A stretch of 17,945 nucleotides of DNA, from assembly GCF_019693445.1 (NCBI RefSeq), contig NZ_JAHRBL010000036.1, positions 1 to 17,945 of the forward strand, in the 5' to 3' direction. Positions 6,707 to 14,958 of this stretch are shown in pieces. The stretch comes from Deinococcus aquaedulcis. Its GTDB lineage: Bacteria; Deinococcota; Deinococci; Deinococcales; Deinococcaceae. The stretch's first letter is position 1; each line of letters opens with the position of its first letter. The notes under the pieces are model-generated. The model ran no database searches. It worked only from the letters and a program-made list of their open reading frames with translations, and was not told the DNA's origin. The position numbers and the translations under genes were made by a program.

Positions 6707-9247
6707 ATGTCCACACCCGTTTCGTCTCTTCCACACGTCGTCATCGTGGGCAACGGCATGGTCGGCCACCGCTTGGCAGAGCAGCTGCGCGAGGGCGCTC
6801 CCGCGCAGGCCTTGCGCCTGACCGTGATCTGCGAGGAAAGTCGCCTCGCCTATGACCGCGTACACCTGTCGCAGCACTTTGATGACCCCGCGCCGGACCT
6901 TGCGCTGGCGACGCCGGGCGCCTACGCCGAGCAGGGCGTGGCCGTGCTCTGGGGCCGCGCCCACGACCTGAACCCGGCGGCGCGCACCGTGGCGGTGGGA
7001 GACCGCACCCTGGCCTACGACGCCCTGGTGCTGGCCACCGGTTCGGTGCCCTTCGTGCCGCCGCTGCCCGGCAAGGAGGCCCGGGGCTGTTTCGTCTACC
7101 GCACCCTGGAGGACCTAGAGGCCATCCGGGGCGCGGCGCAGCAGGCGCACACCGGCGTGGTGATCGGCGGCGGCCTGCTGGGTCTGGAAGCGGCCGGGGC
7201 CCTGCGCAAACTGGGCCTGCAGACGCATGTGGTCGAGGTGGCGCCCTGGCTGATGCCCGCGCAGCTGGACGCCGAGGGCGGCGCCACACTGCAGCGGCGC
7301 GTGGAAGCCCTGGGCCTTCAGGTCCATGTGGGCCGGGCCACCCAGCGCCTGACCACCGACGCGGCGGGGCAGGTGACCGGCCTCGTCTTTGCCGATGGAC
7401 AGACGCTGGACACCGAACTCGTGGTGTTCTCCGCCGGCATCCGCCCCCGCGACGAGTTGGCCCGCGCGGCCGGGCTGGCGGTGGGCGAACGCGGCGGCAT
7501 TCAGATTGACGACCAGGGCCGCACGAGCGCGCCGGGCGTGTACGCCGCCGGAGAATGCGCGCTGCACGGCGGGCGCACCTACGGGCTGGTGGCGCCGGGC
7601 TACCGCATGGCGGCGGTGGTGGCCGCCAACGTGCGGCGCGACCTGGGGCTGCAGACCGGGCCCCCCGCCCTGTTCACCGGCGCCGACCTGTCCACGCAGC
7701 TCAAGCTGCTGGGCGTTGAGGTGGGCTCGTTCGGGGACGCGCAGGGGAAGACCCCGGGCAGCCGCACCGTGTCCCTCAGCGACAACGTGCGCGGCACCTA
7801 CAGCAAACTGGTGCTGTCCCAGGATGGGCAGCGGGTCCTGGGCGGCCTGCTGGTGGGCGACACCGCCCGCTACAGCGACCTGCTGGACCTGGCCCTGTCG
7901 GGGCAGGTGCTGAGCGCCTCGCCCGAAACGCTGCTGGTGCCCCCCACGGGGGCGGCCCCGGCCAGCGCCGATCCGCTGCTGTGCTCCTGCGAACACGTGC
8001 GGGGAAGCGCGGTGTGTGCGGCCGTGCACGGTGGGGCGCGCGACGTGGCGGCGCTGAAAAAGGCCACAGGAGCAGGCACCGGCTGCGGGGGCTGCGTGCC
8101 CACCCTGCAGCGCACGCTGCAAGGCGAACTGCACCGCCTGGGCGAAGGTGTCTCAGTGCACCTGTGCGAGCACTACGCCTACAGCCGCCAGGACCTGTTT
8201 GACCTGATCCGGGTGCGTGGCTACCGCACCTGGGCGCAGGTGCTCTCGGCCTGCGGCACCGGGCACGGCTGCGAAGTCTGTAAGCCGGCAGTGGCCTCCA
8301 TTCTGGCCAGCCTGCACAGCGAACTGGTGGTGGGACCGGCACACGCGGCGGTGCAGGACACCAACGACGCCTTTCTGGCCAACATTCAGAAAAACGGCAC
8401 TTACTCGGTGGTGCCCCGTATCCCCGGCGGCGAGATTACCCCGGAGGGACTGGTGGCCATTGGCACCGTGGCGCGTAAATTTGGGCTGTACTGCAAGCTC
8501 ACGGGCGGCCAACGCATTGACCTGCTGGGGGCCCATGTGGGCGACCTGCCCGCCATCTGGGAAGAGCTGATTGCGGCCGGCTTCGAAAGCGGGCACGCCT
8601 ACGGCAAGAGCCTGCGTACGGTCAAAAGCTGCGTGGGCTCGGCATGGTGCCGCTACGGCGTACAGGATTCCACGGGGCTGGCGGTGCGGCTGGAACTGCG
8701 CTACCGGGGCCTGCGCAGCCCCCACAAACTGAAAAGTGGCGTGTCCGGCTGCGTGCGCGAATGCGCCGAGGCCCGCTCCAAGGACTTTGGCCTGATTGCC
8801 ACCGAGCGCGGCTGGAATGTGTATGTAGGAGGCAACGGCGGCGTGACCCCCCGGCACGCCCAGCTGCTGGCCGAGGGGCTGAGTGAGGACGAGGTGGTGC
8901 GCGTGCTGGACCGCTACCTGATGTTCTACGTGCGCACCGCCGACCGCCTGGAGCGCACCTCGGCGTGGCTGGAGCGCATGGAAGGTGGGCTGGACCACCT
9001 GCGGCGCGTGATTCTCGACGACCACCTGGGCCTGTGCGCCGAGCTGGAAGCCGAGATGGCCCGCCATGTCGCCGCCTATCAGGACGAGTGGGCGGCGGCC
9101 GTGGCCGACCCGGCGGTGCGCGCCCGGTTCCGCACCTTCGTCAACGCCGATGCCCGTGACGACGGCGTGACCTGGGTGACCGAACGCGGCCAGCCCTGTC
9201 CGGCGCCGCCAGCAGGTGCCCATCCGGCCCTGCCCGGAGGTGACTGA
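6707..9247 (+). CDS. nirB: NAD(P)H-dependent assimilatory nitrite reductase, large subunit NirB
   Basis: An 846-residue siroheme enzyme, almost the same length as E. coli NirB, that reduces nitrite to ammonium in the cytoplasm with six electrons from NAD(P)H. Domain order: FAD-binding Rossmann motif VVIVGNGMVG (~11-20); NAD-binding VVIGGGLLGLEAAG (~151-164); FAD site GVYAAGEC (~277-284); a BFD-like [2Fe-2S] domain with C426, C428, C460 and C463; a second Cys-rich BFD-like segment (C487, C516, C522, C525); the ferredoxin-like half domain (~550-625); and the siroheme/[4Fe-4S] site with C642, C648, C682 and C686. All cluster ligands expected for an active enzyme are present. GGAGG lies 7 bases before the ATG. 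It opens the rightward operon, followed by nirD and hemD. Its siroheme need explains the hemD gene two positions downstream. The C-terminal tail (~825-846) is Pro/Ala-rich and looks dispensable. Confidence 0.96.
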   Translation: MSTPVSSLPHVVIVGNGMVGHRLAEQLREGAPAQALRLTVICEESRLAYDRVHLSQHFDDPAPDLALATPGAYAEQGVAVLWGRAHDLNPAARTVAVGDRTLAYDALVLATGSVPFVPPLPGKEARGCFVYRTLEDLEAIRGAAQQAHTGVVIGGGLLGLEAAGALRKLGLQTHVVEVAPWLMPAQLDAEGGATLQRRVEALGLQVHVGRATQRLTTDAAGQVTGLVFADGQTLDTELVVFSAGIRPRDELARAAGLAVGERGGIQIDDQGRTSAPGVYAAGECALHGGRTYGLVAPGYRMAAVVAANVRRDLGLQTGPPALFTGADLSTQLKLLGVEVGSFGDAQGKTPGSRTVSLSDNVRGTYSKLVLSQDGQRVLGGLLVGDTARYSDLLDLALSGQVLSASPETLLVPPTGAAPASADPLLCSCEHVRGSAVCAAVHGGARDVAALKKATGAGTGCGGCVPTLQRTLQGELHRLGEGVSVHLCEHYAYSRQDLFDLIRVRGYRTWAQVLSACGTGHGCEVCKPAVASILASLHSELVVGPAHAAVQDTNDAFLANIQKNGTYSVVPRIPGGEITPEGLVAIGTVARKFGLYCKLTGGQRIDLLGAHVGDLPAIWEELIAAGFESGHAYGKSLRTVKSCVGSAWCRYGVQDSTGLAVRLELRYRGLRSPHKLKSGVSGCVRECAEARSKDFGLIATERGWNVYVGGNGGVTPRHAQLLAEGLSEDEVVRVLDRYLMFYVRTADRLERTSAWLERMEGGLDHLRRVILDDHLGLCAELEAEMARHVAAYQDEWAAAVADPAVRARFRTFVNADARDDGVTWVTERGQPCPAPPAGAHPALPGGD

Positions 9248-9387
9248 TGACAGGGTTCCGTTCCTCGTCCCTCCTCTCATCCAGCACCGAGATGTTTGCT
9301 CCTCACCCAAAGCCCGCCTCGTCTCCTGCTCTCGGGGATGACCGCCCACTGACGTTCACCCCCCACCCTACCCCTCGGAGCGTACCC

Positions 9388-9747
9388 ATGACTCTGCCTC
9401 CTTCCTCCACCCTGCCCTGGACGCGCGTGTGCGCGCTGGGCGACATCCTGCCCGGCAGCGGCGTTTGCGCGCTGGTGTCTGGCGTTCAGATCGCGCTCTT
9501 TCACGTGGCCGGGCGGGTATATGCCCTGGGCAACCGCGACCCCTTTACCGGCGCCAATGTGCTTTCGCGCGGCCTGACGGGCAGTTACCAGCGCGGCGAC
9601 GAGGTGCGCTTCAAGGTCGCCTCGCCGCTGCTGAAACACACCTTCGATCTGGAAACGGGCCAGAGCCTGGAGGAACCGGGCGTTCGCGTGCCGGTGTTTG
9701 CCACCCGCCTGGAAGGAGGTGACGTATGGACTGGTTCGGCCATCTGA
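9388..9747 (+). CDS. nirD: Nitrite reductase small subunit NirD
   Basis: A 119-residue Rieske-fold protein that pairs with NirB. The core (~12-108) follows the NirD pattern: CALGDILPGSG, then ALFHVAGRVYALGNRDPFTGAN, then SPLLKHTFDLETG. As in other NirD proteins the CxH and CxxH ligands of true Rieske proteins are absent, so it binds no [2Fe-2S] cluster and probably has a structural role. I choose the ATG at 9388 because GGAG lies 7 bases upstream and homology begins soon after. The same frame is open to an ATG at 9247-9249 that overlaps the nirB stop, but the 47-residue extension it adds is Ser/Pro/Thr-rich and unlike any part of NirD. The gene ends inside hemD with a 22-base overlap. Confidence 0.88.
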   Translation: MTLPPSSTLPWTRVCALGDILPGSGVCALVSGVQIALFHVAGRVYALGNRDPFTGANVLSRGLTGSYQRGDEVRFKVASPLLKHTFDLETGQSLEEPGVRVPVFATRLEGGDVWTGSAI

Positions 9748-10559
9748 ACGTCCTGAGTCTGGAATCGCGCCGCAGCGAGGAAATGGAAACCCTGATCCGC
9801 AAGTACGGCGGGACCCCGCAGGTGGCCCCCAGCATGCGCGAGGTCAAACTGGACCTGAGTGGGCCCCTGGCCCAGTTCGAGCGCGACCTGGCCGCCGGGG
9901 ACATTCACGCCGTGGCCTGCCTGACGGGCGTGGGCACCCGCATGTTCCTCAAGGAGCTGGCGGCGCGCGATCCCCGCCATCTGGAAACGCTGCGCGGCGT
10001 GCCGCTGATTGCCCGGGGGAGCAAACCCGCCCAGGCACTGAAAAGCTTTGGCCTGCCCAGTGTGCTGGTGCCCCGCCCCTGCACGTGGCACGAGGTGACC
10101 GAACACCTGCTGGCCACCCTGACGCGCGGGCAGCACGCTGTGGTGCTGGAATACGGCGACGCCCTGCCCACCGCCATGCGGCGCGAACTGGGCTACGCGG
10201 GGATTCGCGTGACCAGCGTGCCGGTCTACCGCTGCGCCTTTCCCCAGGACCCCGCGCCCCTGGCGCGCGCCGTGCGCGACGTGGTGCTGGGCGGCCCCGA
10301 CATCCTGCTGCTGTCCAGCGGCACCCAGCTGCTGCACTTCCTGAAATACGCCGAGAAGTTGGGCCTGCTGGACGAGGCGCGCGCGGGGCTGGCGCGGCTG
10401 GTGGTGGTCAGCATTGGCCCGGCCTGCAGCGAGGCCGCCGCTGACCTGGGCCTGCGCATTGACCTGGAGGCCAACCCACACAAGATGGGCATTCTGGTGC
10501 GCATGGCCGCCGAACATGGCCCGGGCCTGCTGGCGCAGCGCCTGGGCCGGGCGGGCTGA
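9726..10559 (+). CDS. hemD: Uroporphyrinogen-III synthase HemD
   Basis: A 277-residue protein with the two-lobed HemD pattern. It closes hydroxymethylbilane to uroporphyrinogen III, the branch point to siroheme and heme. Lobe one starts VLSLESRRSEEMETLIRKYGG, and the hinge region contains AVACLTGVGTRMFL and IARGSKPAQALKSFGL. Lobe two has DILLLSSGTQLLHFL and VVVSIGPACSEAAADLGL, ending with ANPHKMGILV. The sequence flavour resembles the nitrate-cluster HemD proteins of Actinobacteria that carry an extra C-terminal DNA-binding domain, but this protein stops at the catalytic fold. A very strong ribosome site, GGAGGTGA, sits just before the ATG and inside the nirD end, and the two genes overlap by 22 bases, so they are translationally coupled. 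I infer that it boosts siroheme supply for NirB when nitrate genes are on; a second housekeeping hemD may exist elsewhere. Confidence 0.88.
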   Translation: MDWFGHLNVLSLESRRSEEMETLIRKYGGTPQVAPSMREVKLDLSGPLAQFERDLAAGDIHAVACLTGVGTRMFLKELAARDPRHLETLRGVPLIARGSKPAQALKSFGLPSVLVPRPCTWHEVTEHLLATLTRGQHAVVLEYGDALPTAMRRELGYAGIRVTSVPVYRCAFPQDPAPLARAVRDVVLGGPDILLLSSGTQLLHFLKYAEKLGLLDEARAGLARLVVVSIGPACSEAAADLGLRIDLEANPHKMGILVRMAAEHGPGLLAQRLGRAG

Positions 10560-10566
10560 CGGGTCC

Positions 10567-10593
10567 GGAGAGAGCACCGTCGGCTCTCGCTCC
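10567..10593 (+). terminator. Probable terminator of the nirB-nirD-hemD operon
   Basis: GAGAGC (10570-10575) pairs with GCTCTC (10583-10588) around a 7-base loop. GGA/TCC extends the stem past a two-base bulge. It begins 8 bases after the hemD stop and is followed by ATCCTTT, a weak T-tract. Confidence 0.5.
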
Positions 10594-11065
10594 ATCCTTT
10601 CGCTACTTCAGAAGCAGAAACACACCCAAGCTTGGCCCTCTCAACGCTGGAGCCAGAGGCGCGGCCCACACTCTGGCTCCAGCACCAGGTGCTGGCGACC
10701 CGTGCTGCACGGCATGAAGAACGAGCGAAGGGTTGAGAGCCCACACGGCGCTACAGACTGCACCCACTGCCACAAGAGCGGCGCCATCTGACCACGGAAC
10801 TAAACAGTGGGCGCCAGAGCGTGGCGGGGCCCCAGCCAGCGCTCTCCAGGCTGCATAGTGCGCCGCCGAACAACACCGCAGAAGAGGCCACGCCGCCGAC
10901 TGCCGGCGGGCTGAAAGCCAGAGGATAACAACCTGGGCGGCACAGCTTCCGCAGGCATGCCATGCTCCTCGGGATGTTCGTGTCTGCCCATGCACACCTT
11001 CTGGGGCTGCTTGTCTTTGGGCTGTCGCTCCCAGTAAACCTACGCGCACCGGTCCTTCCTCTGTG
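10594..11065. other. Gap with inverted repeats, no convincing gene
   Basis: No frame in this stretch shows a domain or a supported start. The left half holds the nested inverted repeats listed separately (10638-10739). Near the right end TTGTCT (11011-11016) and GTAAAC/TAAACC (11034-11040) form a weak promoter-like pair with 17-18 bases between them, the only candidate I see for the downstream two-gene unit. Confidence 0.5.
10638..10739. repeat. Nested inverted repeats, possible folded RNA or mobile-element remnant
   Basis: Three pairings share this stretch. GCTGGAGCCAGAG (10646-10658) and CTCTGGCTCCAGC (10671-10683) are a perfect 13-base inverted repeat with a 12-base loop. CCAGCACC/GGTGCTGG (10679-10695) is a palindrome with a single central A that reuses the last five bases of that stem, so the two folds compete. 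CTCTCAAC (10638-10645) and GTTGAGAG (10732-10739) enclose both. No T-tract follows, so it is not a plain terminator. Confidence 0.6.
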
Positions 11066-13687
11066 ATGCGGCGTGCCAGTTCTCCTGCCTTGCTGGACAT
11101 GGCCGCTGTGCACCAGACCGGTCCTCAGCAGAGCGGGGCCAAAGCCTGGCGCCTGACGCAACTGCGCCGGTACGGGTTCCCAGTCCCCGACCTTTATGTT
11201 GTTCCAGCGTGGGTCCACGCAGACTGGCTTCAGCGCAGCCGGCTTGAGCCACGCCTGCGCAGCGCAGCGCCCAACGAACTCGAACGCCTCCGCACCCAGC
11301 TGCATGAGACGCCGCTCCCCGAAACACTGATAGCGGCGCTCGCTGAACTGGCCCCTGTGGCCCCCGCCTGGGCCGTACGTTCCTCTGCGCCGCACGAAGA
11401 CGGCACCGCCGCGTCTTTTGCCGGTCAGCACGCCACCTGCCTCCATGTCAGTGGCCTGCAAGCATTGTGTGAGGCGGTGCGGCACGTCTGGGCCTCGGTG
11501 TGGACGCCAGCCGCACTCAGCTACCGCCTCCGGCACGGCGCTGGGGCAGATTTCGGCATGGCGGTGCTGCTGATGCCGATGGTGCCTGCAGTGAGCAGCG
11601 GCGTCGCCTTTACGCGTGATCCGCTCACAGGGCAGCCGGAGCGCATCATTCTTCAGGCGAATTGGGGCCTGGGCGAAAGTCTGGTGCAGGGGCTCAGTGC
11701 AGGCGACGAGATCACCGTGCACACCAATCCCTTGAACGCCGACCTCATGGGGCTGCAGATCACGGTTGGGCGCAAGACCCAGCAGGTTCAGCTTCAGCCT
11801 GAGGGCGGCACACGTCCTGAAGCCGTCCCCATCCACCAACAGTGCCAGCCTGTCCTGCATCCAGCGCAGGCGCTCCGCCTTGCGGGCCTGCTGCGGCAGG
11901 CGGCCCTCAGCCTCAATTTCGCGGCGCCCCATTTCGACCTGGAGTGGGCGTTCGATGGCCACCGGTTCTGGCTATTGCAGGCGCGGCCCCTGACAGCGGT
12001 GGGTGGGCGCGAAGCTGGACAGGTGCAGGGCCAGCCCACGCTCTGGTCGCGCGGCAACACAGGGGAGGTGATGCCGTTCCCCCTCTCTGCCATCGACTGG
12101 AGCGCGGCGCAGAATATTGGTGAACGCGTGCTGAAAAGCAGCCTGCTGGCAGCGGGGTATGTGCCCGAGCCCGCCGCCCCGCGCCTGGCCCTGCACCAGG
12201 GCCACCTGTACATGAACATGTCGCTCGTGCAGTGGGAGCTGAAAGAAGCATTCGGCCTGTCCCCAGCCGACACCAACGCCCTGCTGGGTGGCCAGCAGCG
12301 CGCCCTGGTGTGGCCAAGGCAGCCCTGGACAGCGCGCCTCCGCCAGGGCAAGCGGCTGCTGCAGCTGGCCTTCCTGACCCCTGCCTTGCGCCGAAAGGGG
12401 CGGCGGCAGGCCACCCGACTCCTCCGCTGGAGTGCCCGAGAAGCCAGGCGACCCCTGCCCACGTCGCCCCTGCGGCAGGCCGCCGCGCTGGACCGGCTGT
12501 TTACGCACCTGAACCGCCAGCAAGCCCTGTTCTTCCTGCAGGGGGGGAGTGGAGCTAGCGCCTGGGCGCTTCGGAGGCTGCTGACCCAGCTGCTGCCGCT
12601 GGAAGGGCCTGCACTGGCCCTGGACCTGCTGACCGGGGGCGCCCCCAGCGTCAGTGCGGCGCAGGCACATGATCTTGCGCACCTGGCCAGCCTGCTCAGG
12701 ACGGACAGCGCGGCAAAGGCCTGGGTGAAACAGGCGGCGGCCGGCCAGCTGGCCCCGAGCCTGCCCCGCCGCCACCCATTTCGCTGCGCCTTCGAGGAAT
12801 ATCTGCGCCGCTATGGCCACCGCGCCACCTACGAGAGCTACACCCGCCACGCCCGCTGGCGTGAAGACCCTTCTCCTCTGCTACATCACCTGTGCACCCT
12901 GGCCGCGCAGGCGACTGTCGCCGCTGGCCCGGCGGTGTCCGTCTCGGCGCACCTGCGGCGGTTGCCCCGTGGCCTGCGGGTGCTGCGGTCCGCCATTGGG
13001 CTCCTGGCACGGCTGGCACAGCAGGAACTGCAGGACCGCGAGCTGGGGCGCAGCGCCGTGTTCAGTCCCGTTGAACCGTACCGGCGCCTGCTTCTGCACA
13101 TTGGCCGGGGCTGGGCCGCATCGGGACACATAGCACAGCCCAGCGACATCTTCGACCTCACCCTGCCGGAAATTCACGCCCTGCTGCGCCAGGAGCGGCC
13201 GTTGGGGGGCCTGAGAGATCTGGTGCTGGACCGGCAGCAGGCGACCGAAGCGTGGCGCGCCCTGAGCGTTCCCGATGTGTATACCGAGGGCGCCCTGGTG
13301 CCCACTTCAACAGACAGTCCTCCTGTTCAGCCCCCCAGAGCCGCTGGGCGACACACCTTGACCGGCACGGGGGCCAGCAGCGGCGTGGTCACCGGCCGGG
13401 CGTGCGTGCTGGACCACCCGAATGACCTGGGAACGCTGCAGGCGGGGGACATTCTGGTGGTGCGCAGCACCGACCCCTCCTGGACCCCCGTATTCCTGCA
13501 GGCCCGTGGCCTGGTGATAGAAACAGGCGGGCTCCTCTCCCACGGCACCATCGTGGCGCGCGAGTTCGGCCTGCCCACGGTCCTGAACATCCCTGGCATC
13601 CGGCAGCAGGTCCGAACTGGTGACCTTCTCCACGTTGATGGCGCGGCAGGTACAGTCACTCTTTATCCGCGTGAGGACCACCTATGA
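11066..13687 (+). CDS. PEP-synthase/rifampin-phosphotransferase-like enzyme (ATP-grasp plus swivelling His domain)
   Basis: An 873-residue three-part phosphotransferase. The N-terminal PEP/pyruvate-type ATP-grasp (~18-313) has VRSSAPHEDGTAASFAGQ (R105, E111, D112), NWGLGESLVQG (E204) and FDLEWAFDGHRFWLLQARP (E293, Q305, R307), so ATP binding looks intact. A central region (~325-740) resembles the substrate domain of rifampin phosphotransferases (RPH), including RYGHRATYES and ARWREDPSP. The C-terminal mobile domain carries the phosphorylated histidine H826 in GGLLSHGTIVAREFGLP. This order and length (RPH about 820-870 residues) differ from PEP synthase and pyruvate phosphate dikinase, which add a C-terminal PEP-binding barrel absent here. 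RPH transfers the beta-phosphate of ATP to rifamycins; the acceptor here is unknown and need not be an antibiotic. Start is uncertain: GTG 11063, ATG 11066 and ATG 11099 are all in frame, none with a good ribosome site. It overlaps the glycosyltransferase gene by four bases (ATGA). Confidence 0.87.
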   Translation: MRRASSPALLDMAAVHQTGPQQSGAKAWRLTQLRRYGFPVPDLYVVPAWVHADWLQRSRLEPRLRSAAPNELERLRTQLHETPLPETLIAALAELAPVAPAWAVRSSAPHEDGTAASFAGQHATCLHVSGLQALCEAVRHVWASVWTPAALSYRLRHGAGADFGMAVLLMPMVPAVSSGVAFTRDPLTGQPERIILQANWGLGESLVQGLSAGDEITVHTNPLNADLMGLQITVGRKTQQVQLQPEGGTRPEAVPIHQQCQPVLHPAQALRLAGLLRQAALSLNFAAPHFDLEWAFDGHRFWLLQARPLTAVGGREAGQVQGQPTLWSRGNTGEVMPFPLSAIDWSAAQNIGERVLKSSLLAAGYVPEPAAPRLALHQGHLYMNMSLVQWELKEAFGLSPADTNALLGGQQRALVWPRQPWTARLRQGKRLLQLAFLTPALRRKGRRQATRLLRWSAREARRPLPTSPLRQAAALDRLFTHLNRQQALFFLQGGSGASAWALRRLLTQLLPLEGPALALDLLTGGAPSVSAAQAHDLAHLASLLRTDSAAKAWVKQAAAGQLAPSLPRRHPFRCAFEEYLRRYGHRATYESYTRHARWREDPSPLLHHLCTLAAQATVAAGPAVSVSAHLRRLPRGLRVLRSAIGLLARLAQQELQDRELGRSAVFSPVEPYRRLLLHIGRGWAASGHIAQPSDIFDLTLPEIHALLRQERPLGGLRDLVLDRQQATEAWRALSVPDVYTEGALVPTSTDSPPVQPPRAAGRHTLTGTGASSGVVTGRACVLDHPNDLGTLQAGDILVVRSTDPSWTPVFLQARGLVIETGGLLSHGTIVAREFGLPTVLNIPGIRQQVRTGDLLHVDGAAGTVTLYPREDHL

Positions 13688-14796
13688 AACGACCCCTACC
13701 TCTGGGGCCCCAACTGGCTCTGGCGTTCCTGACATTCAAAGGGATCAACCTGCTCCTCAACGCCCTGACCTTTCCCCGCCTGCGCACGCCTCCGGCGTGT
13801 GAAGCCCTGCCTATGGTGTCCCTCCTGATTCCAGCGCGCGATGAGGCCCACAACCTGCGGCGTCACCTGCCCGGCATCGTGGCGCAAGCGGCCCATGAAG
13901 TCCTGATCCTGGACGACGGCAGCACCGACGAAACCGCCGAGGTCGCCGCCGCGTGTGGCCTGCGGGTGATTCGGGGTGCCCCGCTGCCCCCAGGCTGGAA
14001 GGGCAAAAGCTGGGCCTGTCATCAGCTGGCGGCGCAGGCCAGTGGCGAGATCCTGCTGTTTCTCGATGCCGATGTTGTTCTGCATGGCGGGGCCGCTAGG
14101 GCGCTGGCCGCGCACTTGCAGCAGCACCGTTCCGGCCTGGTGAGTGTGCTGCCCCGGCCTCAAGGCCTGAATCTGGGCACCCGTCTCCTGGCCCCGCTGG
14201 TGGACGTGATGGTGTTGACCTGGCTGGCGTACCCGCTGCAGTGGCTGCGCTGGCCACAGGCGAGTACGGCCAACGCCCAGGGGATGGCCTTCCGGCGCGA
14301 AGCGTACTGGGCCGCCGGAGGGCATCACGCCGTCCGCGACGAGATGCTGGAGGGCACTGCGCTGGCCCGCCGGGTCCGCGCAGCCGGCTGGCCTGTCAGC
14401 AAGGCACTGGGCAAGGAGCATGTGGGCATCCGTGCGTACCGCAGCTACGCGGCATCGGTCCACGGCTTCAGTAAACACGCTCTGCATGTTCATCTCGGCT
14501 CCCGCCCCTTGCTCGTGGCGCTGGGCGCCCTGCATTTCCTGGTGTATACCCTGCCGTGGATACGCCGCCCCCGTCATCCCCTGCTGTGGGCTGTGCGGCT
14601 CGCCGGGCCTGCAGAACGGCTTCTGGTCAATTGGCTCACCGGTCGGCGCCAGTTGCCTGATCTGCTTGAAGCCCTGCTCGTCCCGGTCACGTTCCTGGCG
14701 GCGCTCCCCGCCTACCGACTTGCTCTGGGGCGGCAGGTGACCTGGAAGAACCGCACTTATACCAACGCGGCCCACAAGCACAACGACGAGGCGTGA
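13684..14796 (+). CDS. Family 2 glycosyltransferase, membrane associated (CruC/HpnB-like motifs)
   Basis: A 370-residue GT-A fold glycosyltransferase. One membrane helix lies at ~10-30, then the catalytic domain: VSLLIPARDEAHNL (~45-58), ILDDGSTDET (~75-84), PLPPGWKGKSWAC (~100-112), and the metal-binding DXD in LFLDADVVL (D128, D130). NAQGMAFRREAYWAAGG (~197-213) and DEMLEGTALARRV (~219-231) complete the acceptor and base region. Hydrophobic stretches at ~275-292 and ~325-345 suggest membrane anchoring, and the end VTWKNRTY matches the W-x-x-R-x-Y terminus common in this subgroup. The PPGWxGKxWA block is typical of glycosyltransferases acting on carotenoids (CruC-like) and of hopanoid-linked HpnB, so a lipid-like acceptor is plausible, but this is inferred. 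The ATGA overlap with the preceding gene implies translational coupling and a joint role. Some other cell-envelope glycosyl transfer is the main alternative. Confidence 0.85.
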   Translation: MKRPLPLGPQLALAFLTFKGINLLLNALTFPRLRTPPACEALPMVSLLIPARDEAHNLRRHLPGIVAQAAHEVLILDDGSTDETAEVAAACGLRVIRGAPLPPGWKGKSWACHQLAAQASGEILLFLDADVVLHGGAARALAAHLQQHRSGLVSVLPRPQGLNLGTRLLAPLVDVMVLTWLAYPLQWLRWPQASTANAQGMAFRREAYWAAGGHHAVRDEMLEGTALARRVRAAGWPVSKALGKEHVGIRAYRSYAASVHGFSKHALHVHLGSRPLLVALGALHFLVYTLPWIRRPRHPLLWAVRLAGPAERLLVNWLTGRRQLPDLLEALLVPVTFLAALPAYRLALGRQVTWKNRTYTNAAHKHNDEA

Positions 14797-14958
14797 AGAT
14801 TTTGCAGAGCGCGACAGCCGTTCACTGCCTGAGAGGCGGATATGTGCTGATGAGACCGGCAGCAAAAGGCGTCTGGCCCAAACCCCTTGACTGCAGGCGT
14901 ACACAGCCACATCGGGGGCGCCAGTGTGGAGGAGCCCTTCCGACCACCTCTCTGCCCC

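Noticed and set aside
7115..9349. Long minus-strand open frames opposite nirB (7115-8134 and 8153-9349)
   Set aside because: Both lie within the reverse of the well-supported nirB coding sequence and read as low-information Gln/His/Gly-rich shadows.
10603..11100. A 165-codon minus-strand frame covering the gap between hemD and the phosphotransferase-like gene
   Set aside because: No domain, Ala/Arg/Trp-rich, and it runs through the inverted-repeat cluster; codon use is not convincing.
10751..11962. A 403-codon minus-strand frame across the gap and the start of the phosphotransferase-like gene
   Set aside because: Most of it is antisense to the ATP-grasp domain, and the part in the gap has no recognisable motif or ribosome site.
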